DNA of 64,000 nucleotides from Alisma plantago-aquatica (lineage: Eukaryota; Streptophyta; Magnoliopsida; Alismatales; Alismataceae). Under the pieces are notes generated by a model. It made no database searches, was not told where the DNA came from, and worked only from the letters and a program-made list of their open reading frames with translations. The translations under genes and the position numbers were made by a program. The DNA is taken from positions 543,638,879 to 543,702,878 of the forward strand of contig OY856413.1 of assembly GCA_963693085.1 (NCBI GenBank), read 5' to 3'. Positions 48,339 to 59,164 of the stretch are shown here, in pieces (position 1 is the stretch's first letter; each line of letters begins with the position of its first letter).

Positions 48339-51300
48339 TGTGATGACCGTCTCGTGAAAACAAGATTAACTAATGCGGAAGCGTTCATCAAGCAGCGGAT
48401 TAGTGAAAATCACTAAAAATTAAAACTTTTTGCAAAGGGATCCATTCATAGGAAAACTCTTTCATTCAGAACCAAAGTAAAACTTTACATCCTGGTTCAT
48501 ATATATACATCTCATGTACTTTTGCTTCTCGAGGAATACAAACATTAACTACTCTGTCTTAACTGTACACAGGTAGTATAAAACCCTCGAGGCACTAAGC
48601 CAAAATCTCGAAATCATTAACTACTACTCCAAGGACCTGAGAGTACACAGACGACACATAGGACTCTATATACAACTGAACATGACATGACAGTCAATGT
48701 CTCCACCTGAGACTTCACTGCTGTCCCTGCTGTTGTTGTTGTTGTCCTTCACCTCCTGAAGGATTCCTGTCTCTTCGTCCGCGTCCACCTAAAAATGTGG
48801 TTCCCACGGGGGTGAGACAATTATAAAAATTGCCCCAGCGAGAGATATAACTCTCCGCCAGAAACATTATTATTGCAACTTGAGAAGATGAATATGAACA
48901 TGAGAATCATATCTATTTGACAGCAGATATTTTAATGTCTAACAGATTAAATCATTATTCTATATCAAAAGCATTGCAACTGTAACTTGATAGAATCAAC
49001 ATGTCACTTATTCTTGAATGAATAGGAAGAACATGTATAACATCTATTCAAACAACAAATGCATTACCACTGCATTAACTTTCTTCAAGCATAGATCATA
49101 TCTATAAAGCCTGGCATTTTCAATGTGGAGTCATGGCCCGTAGCCATACTCTTTTCATAAGTGTTGGGATCTTAATCCCTCACTTCATCACTGCGTTTTT
49201 CTCATCCTTTCACAATTTCAATACCATAACCATGAATTCCTGGGTATTCAAACCCTTTGTTCATCACTTGAGCACTGTTACCTATTTCTCAGGTAACTAA
49301 CACCTTTAGGTCATTTGACCAAGGTAAGTATGATACTTGCTACACAAGCATCCATCATGGCACTTGATGCACATTAACTCTCTTGCCACCTCTTACCAGG
49401 CACAAGGTATATTATGGCACACAAGGCCCAATTAACAATTCAAACTAATAATACATCATAGCTCATACCTGGCTATGCTCATCATCTCATAATACCTGCA
49501 TGGTTAGCACATATAATAGTAGTACATCAATTATCTATCAATACCATGCAAAACAATGTATTAATAATTCAAGGGTATTACGCTTAATCCTTTACCAGGA
49601 TTTGGATTTCCATCACACATAGCTCATCAGAACACTGTACATCTTGTCACCTTTCACTAGGCAATAACTTTATTCACATGGCTCACAAAACCATTCACAT
49701 CTTGTCACCTCTCACTAGGCAACAACTTTATTCACATGGCGCACAAGGCCATTCACATCTTGTCACCTCTCACTAGGCAACAACTTGATTCACATGGTGT
49801 ACAAGGCCATTCACATCTAGTCACCTCTCACTAGGCAACAAATTTATTCACATGGCGCACAAGGCCATTCACATCTTGTCACCTCTCACTAGGCAACAAC
49901 TTAAAACAAAGGCTTACAAGCCCAACTCATCTTGTTACTTCTTTCTCAGTAACAAAAACATAATGGCACATATGGCCAATCAATTCTTATCAAATAAACA
50001 TCATAGCTCATACCTGGCTATGATCATCAACTCATGAGACCTGCATGATTGTCACACATGATAATAGACTTATCAAGTTCACAACACATCATGCAATATA
50101 GGGTAACACTACTATTCCCTTACCAGGGTTAGGGTTTACCATCAGTTAGGGCTTATCATTCCCTTTTCCCCAAATTAGGGTTAGGGTTCCCCATTTCTCA
50201 TTAATTCAGACCCTCTTGAGTTAACCAACTTTGTCTTGTATTAAGGTATTTCCCCTCTTAATACATTCCATCACAAAATACTCACCCTTAGCATATAATG
50301 CATAGGCCACCCATTCGAATTGTCCAGCTATCTCACATGATATGGACTTATCTTAGTTTAAGGCATGGCTTTATTATAAAGTTACCTATAAACAATCACA
50401 ATGATACACCCTCAACTAGGGTTTATAAGGATACACCCTCAACCAGGGTTCACAATGATACACCCTCCACTAGGGTTTCACAAGGATACACCCTCAACTA
50501 GGGTTTACAATGATACACCCTCAACTAGGGTTTCAACTCAATAACCCTGACGATTAGGGTTTATGTTCATGATTAGGGTTTCATGATCTCTCTACTTTAA
50601 GGATCATACCCTTAATCACCACATGAATCATATTCATATATGAATTCATTCTATCATCATCTCAACTTGATTAGGTCATATCAACCCTTCAATCAAGTAC
50701 ATACAACTATGATTTACATAGTGTACCAAGTCATTGATCTTATCAGCAATTAGGGTTCATCCCTTAATTGACACTAATCACTTAGGTACTATTAGGGTTT
50801 TAACCTTTGTTCCTTCATTGGTTATCATTACTAACCATCATTGGATCAATAGTACATTCATCATCACATTGGACCTCCATTACATAAGGTATCCAAAGGA
50901 ATTAGGGTTTACTATTCATCCTAATTAGTGATTTCACATGTAGGCAACCTCTTAATAGGGTTATACATGAAATCAGCCTCAATTAGGGTTTACATCATGT
51001 ATTGGATCCATGCATTTGTTATGCATTAATGACTAGTACCATTAAAGGTATCTCCCACCTAATCACATTAGGTTTTCAAAAAGGTTTGATCCATTGGACC
51101 TTTAATGACATAAGGTATCCAATTGAATTAGGGTTTCCAATGTTGATTCCTTCAATCATTGGATTCATGGAACCAATCATCAATTGGACCTATACCCATA
51201 CTTCAATTGAGTTTAAATAGGTCAACCTTCAACTTATTTGACCCTTAATTAACCCTCAATTGGTCATCAATTAGGGTTTGATTCAATTGAATTAGGGTTT

Positions 51301-54139
51301 GGAATCGATGATTCAACAACACTAATCAATGTAAGACTAGTTGCTTTGAATCCATTGAACCATCATCCAAGTTGGGTATGACCTGACCCCAAACGGTCGT
51401 GAGGTCGTTTGGATGACCTCCAAACGGTCTTGAGACCGTTTTCCCATCATATCACTCAAATCCAAGCCATCCAATTAAGGTTTAGATCATTGGATTGATC
51501 ACCAAATCAGCATTGCATTGTATAACAGCTTGGTACCTTTAGACCTTCAAACACCTAACCATACTCAACCCTAGACCTCCAAACGGTCTTGGGTGACCAC
51601 CAAACGGTCTTGAGACCGTTTGGATGAGCTCCAAACGGTCTTGAGACCGTTTGCCCATCATATCACTCCAATCCAAGCAATCTAATTAGGGTTTGGTTCA
51701 TTGAAGTGCTCACCAAATCAGCAATCTATTGCAGATCAACTTGATATCTTTAGACCTTCAACCACTGAACTATACTCAACCCTAGACCTCCAAACGGTCT
51801 TGGGTGACCACCAAACGGTCTTGAGACCGTTTGGATGAGCTCCAAACGGTCTTGAGACCGTTTGGCCCATCCAACCTTTGGATTCTAGTGAAAACTCATC
51901 ATGGATTGGTCTATCAAGCTGATCAACAAATCAGCATTTAGTTGCAATATGATTTGGTACCTTTGGACCTTCAATTGGTCAACTATACTTGACCCCAGAC
52001 CTCCAAACGGTTTGAGGTGACCCCAAACGGTCTTGAGACCGTTTGGGCTAATCAATCCAAAATCTCAACTTAACTCATTGGAATTTCAGCACTATTTTCA
52101 ATTAGGGTTTTCCTAATTGATTAGTCTTCAACTCATGACCCCTTTGGAATTAACCCCTCAAATTTTGAGGGTCATTAACCAACATCATTATGAACAAAAA
52201 TCGCATACGTTCAACGCTTGGTCAACGCACTCAAACGGTCTTGAGACCGTTTGCCCATGCAGGTCAAGTTGATCAGGTTGAAAATCAGCACTTAATCCAA
52301 TTAGGTTTCCCTAATTGATTAGGCTTCAACTCACGATTCCTTGGGAGTTAACCCATAAAACTTGGTGAGTCATTAGCCAACATAATTAGGATCAAAAATC
52401 TCATACGTTCAACGCTTTGTCAACGCACTCAAACGGTCTTGAGACCGTTTTACCAAGCAGGTCAAGTTAATCAGGTTGAAAATCAGCACATAATTCAATT
52501 CGATTGCCTAATTGATTGGCCTTCAACTCTCGATTCCTTTGGAGTTAATCCCTCAAATTTGGAGGGTTATCAGCCTACATAATTAGGAACAAAATTCCCA
52601 AACGGTAAACGCTTGGTCAACCATCTCAAACGGTCTTGAGACCGTTTGCTCCCAAACGGTCTCAAACCGTTTGCTCTTAAACGGTTTGCTGAAACCGCAT
52701 AGCCAATCAAATTAAAACGATTTGGAGTAGCTATCAAAACGGTTTTGCTTGGTAATTTTCTTTGGATAAGCATCTAGGATGATGTCATCATCCCCTTCCT
52801 TCGAACAACCAAGAACAGCAACCGTTCTTGATGGAAATTGCAGCAAGAAACAAGAGTGCATCAAATTGAAGAAATCAATCAACAAAGCATAGAGAATTGA
52901 TGCAATAACAATGTTTAAGGGTTTAAGTTATAAAACCCGCCTCCAATTGAGCTCCAAAGCTCTAAGCTCACGCCATTAATGGTGGATGAAGCTCTTGCAA
53001 CTCCCCCTAGGCTCGTCCTCAAGCTTTTGATTGCAAAAGTTGGCTAGGGTTGAAGAGGAGATCGAAATAAGAAGGAATCCATAATTTATTTTCGATTTCC
53101 ACCATGAAATCAAGGAGAACGAAGGTCAAGGGCTCACCCACAGGTTGGGGACGTGCTCCCTGCTCCTCCCTAGCTCCTTGGTCGGTTTTTCAAGCAAGGG
53201 AAAGAAGAAAATCCGAAATAGCCTTTCATTTGGCTTGAAAAAGGCACTTTTATAAGGAAATTGATGAGAGAGAAAATGCATTATTAAAATGCATTAAATT
53301 CCAAAAATATGGCCGCCTCTTCCCCCTCAAATCCCTTAAGGACGAGGCACCTTCCTTTTCCTTTAATTCTCCTTCATTATCCTTGATTTAAATAAAATCA
53401 AATTAAGCACCTTAATGCTTATTATATTAATATCCATATGTGAGTGGGTTTTCTTTTTCTTATAATAAGGTGAGTGGAATTTCACCTACTTAGGATATTT
53501 TCGTTCCTTATCTTGGCAAAGGAACGTTCATCCTTATTCAAAATCAACCCAAAAAATTTTGGTTGAAAGCCCTTCAATTATTTTTATTCATTTTTGCCCT
53601 AAATCAAATTAGGGTTTCAATTAGGCATTAATCTTGATTATTTTAATATCAAGATTCTCTCTCCTCCAACTTCATTTAAATGAGGCACCCATCTCATTTT
53701 ATTTGCTCTACATGTTTCCAAGAAACATTAGGTACCTTATTGAAGTGGTAATTTGCTTATTGAACCCTAGGTTTTGGGTAAATTGCACATTACACCAAAA
53801 CTGGGTTTTAATGCACAAGGATTGCTTTACAAGCTTAATCTTGGTGCCCAAGCTTGTGGAAACCATACCACTACATCATATTCATTCTTATGATGTCTCA
53901 ACATCAGAGGAACATCTTACCATGCAACATTTGCAATTTAACCCCTCAACTTGGGTAATTTGCACTTTGGTCCAAAATAAGCAAACATTGCTTCAACATT
54001 GTTCAAACAGGACCAAAATTGAAACATAAGTTTCTCATGAGCCCTAATTACTTTTCACAAGATAAGATTAAGAATCTTCTTAACCTTTTTAAGCAAAACA
54101 ATCTAGGGTTAATTCATAACCCAGGTCAGGGATGTTACA
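48339..54139 (-). repeat. Element C right (5') LTR, intact, 5,801 bp
   Basis: Uninterrupted copy used to define the left one. In element orientation: ~880 bp U3, TATA box, then ~4.9 kb of R-U5 with palindromes, telo-box words and the 59-bp array. Repeated short frames (50298, 50734, 51002, 53634) recur in both LTRs and have no protein features. Confidence 0.93.
53248..53256 (-). promoter_or_regulatory. TATA box of element C 5' LTR
   Basis: Minus strand CCTTATAAAAGTGCC, followed by a pyrimidine-rich start region. A donor-like GTGAGC lies 119 bp downstream (53132-53137). Confidence 0.55.
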
Positions 54140-56236
54140 TTAATGGTTTAAAGGTTGATTTGATTGTTAACTAAAGATGAACAAGAAAGCAGTTAAAGGA
54201 AGGAATGAAATCTACGTTAAACCTGGACTAGATTAAGACTAAGCAGGAAAGAAAGGACTAAGCTAGGTATGAAAAGACAAATTATGCTAAGGCAAGCAAG
54301 AGAAAAGCAAAAGAGCAATTAAAGAACTAAACTAGCATAAATAAGGCAAGAGCAAGGCAAGAAGCTAACTAAGCAAGAAAAGAACTAACTAAGCTAAGCA
54401 AGCACAGAACTGAGGTTTTAAGCAGTAAAGAGATGTGTGGGCTGTTTAGGGGTATGAACTTATCACTTAAGTTGGGGGTGACATGTGAAAATTATGATAA
54501 CATTTAGATTATCCAAACCAAACAACAAGTTAGAGTCTAATGGATTAACCTAAGCTACTAACTGGCCATGGATATGCTAGGTTGTGTATAGGGGAACTAA
54601 TCCCTAACACCCCCTACTACCCTTTCGAGGCTCAATTGGGTTAGGGGTTAGGTTCAATACAATTAGAGTCTAATCAAGTATAGGTTTCTAGATTAGACAT
54701 TCCTAGGGAAATTAGGGGTCGAGGGTAGTAATGGGGAGGTGAAATTAGGGTTTTGGACCCCAATTCCCCCACATTCTAGCCTTGAGAAGGCTCCATGCTA
54801 ATTGCACTAGAATTATCTAATCTAGCTACTTAGATATCTCACTTAGGTTTAGGGAGGTTGATTAGGATGTAGGAAGATGGGAGGAAACCTAGGGATCCAA
54901 GAATTGGACCTAGGGGCAAATCCCAAAATTCACACATATAAGCAATTTGCCTAAATTCGTAAGTGATTTTACACACAAACGAACAAGCAATTCATGGAGA
55001 ATGAGATGCAAATAGAATATAATCATTAACAAATGGAATTAAAATGTTTACATGCCATTTTCCCCCAACATGGTATCAAAGTAACATATTTTCCCCCAAA
55101 CAGCCCACCCAAGGGGCCTAGCTACTCATAATAAAGAAAAATACAAAAAGAAAGTAGATAGAGGAAGAAGTAGCCATGGAGCTCGGTGTAGATGAGGAAT
55201 CTCCTCCCTCTAGTTGCTGCAAGGACGTACTCCTTCTTCTCCTTGGATGGAATGGAGTGGGATGATGGTGGGAAGTGGATGGAAGGCTTAGATATGGGGG
55301 GTTATGTGGTGGAAATGGTGAAATGGAATGGATTTGAGGTGGAGGTGAAGTGGAATGGAGTGGAGGTGACAAGGGAGCAAAAATGGGACTCTAGGCAGCC
55401 AACCCCCCGACCCCCAGCCGCCACTATGGCTTATATAGGGATCTAGGTGGTCTAGGGTTAAGTTAGGGATAAAATGGGGAAATCAGTGGAAAACTGGGTG
55501 GATTCTGTGAGTAGAACATCTGTGGTGGGTCACCACGATCGTGGTGGGTAGGGTAGACTACGACCGTGGTGTATGGGCACAGTCGTGGGAATTAAAATAG
55601 CTAAATGTCAGGTTGGTGGTCAGAATGGACACGGCCGTGGTATGTCACCACGGCCGTGGTATGTCACCACGGCCGTGGTGGAGGTGGTATGCCACGGTTG
55701 TGGTGTCTGGCACGGCCGTGGTGGGCTTGGTGGAGGTGGTCGTGGTGCTGTTGCATGACCATTTTGCTCTGCTGTTCCATGGCCGTTTTGCGGAGCACGG
55801 CCATGATGTCTACCCATTGCGTGGCCGTGCTGCTCCCTACTTCACTTGGATGTTGAACCTGTTGATTTCTAAGTAACCTAGCACGGCCGTTCTGTGGTAC
55901 CACGACTGTGCTGGGTCCTGGATCAACACTTTAACTTGGATCTTTGGCTTTTCTTGGACTTCTTTACTTCAATTGATCTTTGGCCACTAGGGGTAGGTCG
56001 AGGGAGCATCAGACTTCACTTTGGGCCTCTCCAAGTGCAGAGGAACCCTAGGATTGCCCGTTCTCTCTCTCTTCCATCAAGCGTGGTCCAAATGCCTGAA
56101 AAACATGCAAATAATGTCCATAAGTGCATTTTATACAAATAAGCATATTAGGGGGAATGACATGGAATATAACAGGTATAGATGTGATTGAAGAGCAAAA
56201 AGGCACAAGATTAAGCCCTAAAACAGGGCTGAAGCA
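54140..56236 (-). repeat. Element E 5' LTR, U3-side part
   Basis: Resumes after the second TTAAT copy (54140-54144) and ends GGGCTGAAGCA, the U3 end, at the host target copy TAGCA (56237-56241). It contains the TATA box at 55431-55438 and the CACGGCCGTGG array at 55520-55915. Confidence 0.9.
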
Positions 56237-56838
56237 TAGCATCACCTCTGACACGCTTAATGAGAAAGAATGCACCGTTTGTCTGGTCAGACAGCTCTGA
56301 GAAGAGTTTTCAGATTTTAAAGAAGAGGTTGACTACAACACCAGTGTTGATTCTGCCTGAGGTAGATAAAGGCTACACAGTGTTTTGTGATGCTTCAAGA
56401 AGAGGTTTGGGCTGTGTGTTGATGCAGGAAGGCAAAGTAGTAACTTATTCATCTAGACAACTTAAGAAGAATGAGGAGAATTACCCGGCACATGATCTAG
56501 AGTTAGCTGCAGTAGTTCGTGATCTTAATACATGGTGCCATTGTCTTTATGGTGAGGCATGCCAATTGTTTACGGATCATAAGAGCTTGAAACATATCTT
56601 CACCCAGAAGGATCTAAATCTAAGATAGTGGAGATGGTTAGAATTGATCAAGGACTATGAAGTGACGATATATTATCATCCTAGAAAGACGAATGTGGTA
56701 GCAAATGCCCTGAGTAGGAAGCCAAGTTCAACAGCTGATGTATTCTCTATGGCATGTTTCAAGAGAGACCTGCTAGTAGAGATGCAGAAGTTGAAGTTAG
56801 ACTTAGGAGTGACAGAACAGAGTGGTTTGATTGCATAG
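56237..56838 (+). pseudogene. Element A: RNase H
   Basis: Resumes the frame lost at 23726 (VIA joined to [20 protein letters not shown]). Motifs are [48 protein letters not shown] and VVANALSRK. The conserved Asp of the last motif is Asn here (codon AAT at 56704-56706, a G-to-A change). TAG at 56626 and 56836 stand where CAG is expected. Confidence 0.9.
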
Positions 56839-58066
56839 ATGCAAGTCAAGCCTACCTTTTATGATCAGATTAAGGAACTACAACAGAGTGACAATGAGTT
56901 ATAATAGATCATGCATGACATGACAAGGGGAAAAAGACCAGAGTTTAGGTTTTCAGATGATGGTTTGTTGTATCTGCATGACAAGTTGTGTGTACCTAGA
57001 GATAGTGATTTGAAAGAACATATTCTTGAGGAAGTGCATGCATCGATGTACGCTATGCATCCAGGCAACACTAAGATGTACATGAATCTTAAGGAGTTAT
57101 ACTGGTGGTCAGGTATGAAAACGGATGTAGCTAAGTACGTGGCTAGGTGTAGTGTCTGCCAGCAGGTTAAGGCTGAGCATCAGAAACCTGCAGGTACCTT
57201 GCAATCTCTCCCTATACCTGAGTGGAAGTGGGAACATATCACAATGGATTTTATGGTAGGGTTGCCCAGGACATCTAGAGGTTGTGACTCAATATGGGTG
57301 ATTGTGGATAGACTGACTAAGTCTGCTCACTTTCTTCCTATTAAGTCAACCTTTGATGTCCCAAAGTTGGCTAAGATATACATGGATGAGATAGTCAGGT
57401 TGCATGGTATCCCAGTTTCAATAATATCATATAGAGATCCTAAGTTCACATCTAGGTTTTGGAATCAGTTGCATCATGCTTTAGGCACAAAGTTGAGATT
57501 CAGTACAACTTTTCACCCATAGACAGATGGTCAGTCAGAGAGGACCATTCAGACTCTTGAGGACATGCTGGGAGCATGTATCTTACATTTTAGAGGAAGT
57601 TGGGAAGAACACTTAAGCCTTATAGAGTTTGCATACAACAATAGTCACCGTTGCAGCCTTGGTATGGCTCTGTATGAAGCTCTGTATGGAAGAAAGTGTA
57701 GATCACCCATATGTTGGTACGAGGTGGGTGAAAAAGAGATTCTTGGACCAGAGATAGTGGATTTGACTATAGAAAAGATTACAGTGATTAGAGAGCAGTT
57801 GAAAGCTGCACAGGATAGGAAGAAGAGTTACACTGAGAAGAGATGTAGACCTCTTGAGTTTGAGGTTGGTGATGAAGTGTATCTGAAAGTTTCACCATGG
57901 AAAGGAGTGTTGAGGTTTGGCAAGAGAGGAAAACTGACTCCTAGGTTTATGGGCCCATATCCTATCATTGCGAGGATTGGACATGTAGCCTATATGTTGG
58001 ATTTTCCATCCGGTTTAGCTAATTTACATGATGTGTTTCATGTATCAATGCTGAAGAATGTGTTAC
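56839..58066 (+). pseudogene. Element A: integrase
   Basis: HHCC finger ([15 protein letters not shown] ... ARCSVCQQVKAEHQ), then the core. First Asp in ITMDFMVGLPR; the second catalytic Asp is replaced by Tyr (SYRDPKF, codon 57430-57432); Glu in DGQSERT. The GPY/F module KLTPRFMGPYPIIARIGHVA follows. Stops: TAA-TAG near 56902 (CAA-CAG expected) and TAG at 57520 (CAG expected). Same frame from 56260 to 58066. Not functional. Confidence 0.92.
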
Positions 58067-58282
58067 CCTAGTACAGAGAAGATAGTAGACCCAGAACCTA
58101 CTCAGCTTAGAGAAGATGTTTCCTATGTTAAAGGACCAATACAAATAGTTGATCGGAGAGTTAAGAAGCATAAGAATTGAGAGATACCATTACTGAAAGT
58201 ATTGTGGAGGAACCACAACTTAGAGGAAGCCACGTGGGAGCTTGAGTCAGAGATGCGTAACAAGTTTCCTTTTCTCTTTTAG
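58067..58282 (+). pseudogene. Element A: chromodomain at the integrase end
   Basis: Follows a frameshift near 58066. KIVDPEPTQLREDVSYVKGP, IQIVDRRVKKHKN, a TGA, then EIPLLKVLWRN and LEEATWELESEMRNKFPFLF, with a natural stop at 58280-58282. Same family as the domain in B but clearly diverged. Confidence 0.88.
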
Positions 58283-58302
58283 GAATTTCGAGACGAAATT
58301 CT

Positions 58303-58318
58303 TATAAGGGAGGGAGAT
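58303..58318 (+). promoter_or_regulatory. Element A polypurine tract
   Basis: ATAAGGGAGGGAGAT directly before the LTR start TGTTACAACCC at 58319. This is the expected primer position for plus-strand synthesis. Confidence 0.85.
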
Positions 58319-59164
58319 TGTTACAACCCACATTGAGGTTAGTCAGTAAGTACCTTGACTAGCGTGAAGTACCTTGTTAAACATCATGGTTAATCAAGAT
58401 AAGCTAAGATGTGAATCATTAGTCGAGATTGATTCATCTAATGTAATTAATGTTAACTGTAGTGTTAATCGTTAAGTTAATTATCTAAGAGGATTAACCT
58501 AGCTCAGATGGTTTAGTTATTGTGTTTTATGCCTTGAGAAGGTAGAGAATCTCATTCTTACAAGAATGAAAGAAAAATCACATAATTCGGACTTACATAG
58601 AGAAAGTTATGAAAGTTTGAAATTTTTGGGTTTAAACCACAATTTACCCATTAGTGGATTAATATTAGCCCCCTTTCCCTTATCCCCTTCCTCCTGATCG
58701 GGGAAAACACCGCTTCAAGTGGGCGCACATAGAATTGCCAATCGGCCAGTAGAGGAGTGGAGCGGGGGTGATTTCAAGGGCTCCATAGAGCCGAGTGCTG
58801 GGCGTTTTGCTTCTACCTCTTCTTCTTCCTCTCTTCCTCGCCCTAGCTCGCACCCTGACCTGCTAGGGCGACACCCCCAGCAGCAGCGGCCGCACAGTAG
58901 CTGTGGCGCCAGCCAGAGGTCATTTTGGCATGGCCAACACCTCAAATCGGTGCCACCGAGTCTGGCATGGAGGCCCAAGCACAAATCCGCAGCCACCTAG
59001 CCACGAGCGACGAAGATTAGCCGAGCCATCTCCTTCCTATGTGCACGATTGAACCTACTGTGTGAAGCAGGTCTCAAATCCAGGGTACCTAAGATTGAAG
59101 ACGACTCTGCTAATGCCCGAAAGTAGGCTTTGGATGCATTTCCAATCGATTTCGGCCATCCCGA

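Larger units (their letters stand above)
35253..54139 (-). mobile_element. Element C: non-autonomous LTR element with 5.8-kb LTRs (LARD-like)
   Basis: 18.9 kb including solo LTR D. Target duplication TTAAT at 35248-35252 and 54140-54144. LTRs (5,802 and 5,801 bp) start TGTAACATCCC in element orientation, the same as B. Three substitutions in the first ~190 bp of the LTRs suggest a recent insertion. The internal region is only 1,851 bp, without protease, RT or integrase, but with a tRNA-Met PBS and a gag relic. Confidence 0.92.
26080..56236 (-). mobile_element. Element E: Athila-type Ty3/gypsy element lacking pol (split by element C)
   Basis: Minus-strand element with ~2.3-kb LTRs, an Athila-type PBS and PPT, gag-protease and an Athila ORF1-like gene. 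RT, RNase H and integrase are absent. Its right end, GGGCTGAAGCA at 56236, is followed by host TAGCA. Its left LTR abuts LTR G rather than host DNA. About 11 kb of E remain once element C (35253-54139) is removed. Lineage called from the gag-PR sequence, the AGTTTGGGGTGG tract and the GGGAGGCAGCCCA motif known from Athila/Tat elements. Confidence 0.85.

Noticed and set aside
58715..59000. Overlapping GC-rich frames on both strands as a gene
   Set aside because: They lie in the leader-like part of element A's 3' LTR and show no conserved motif.
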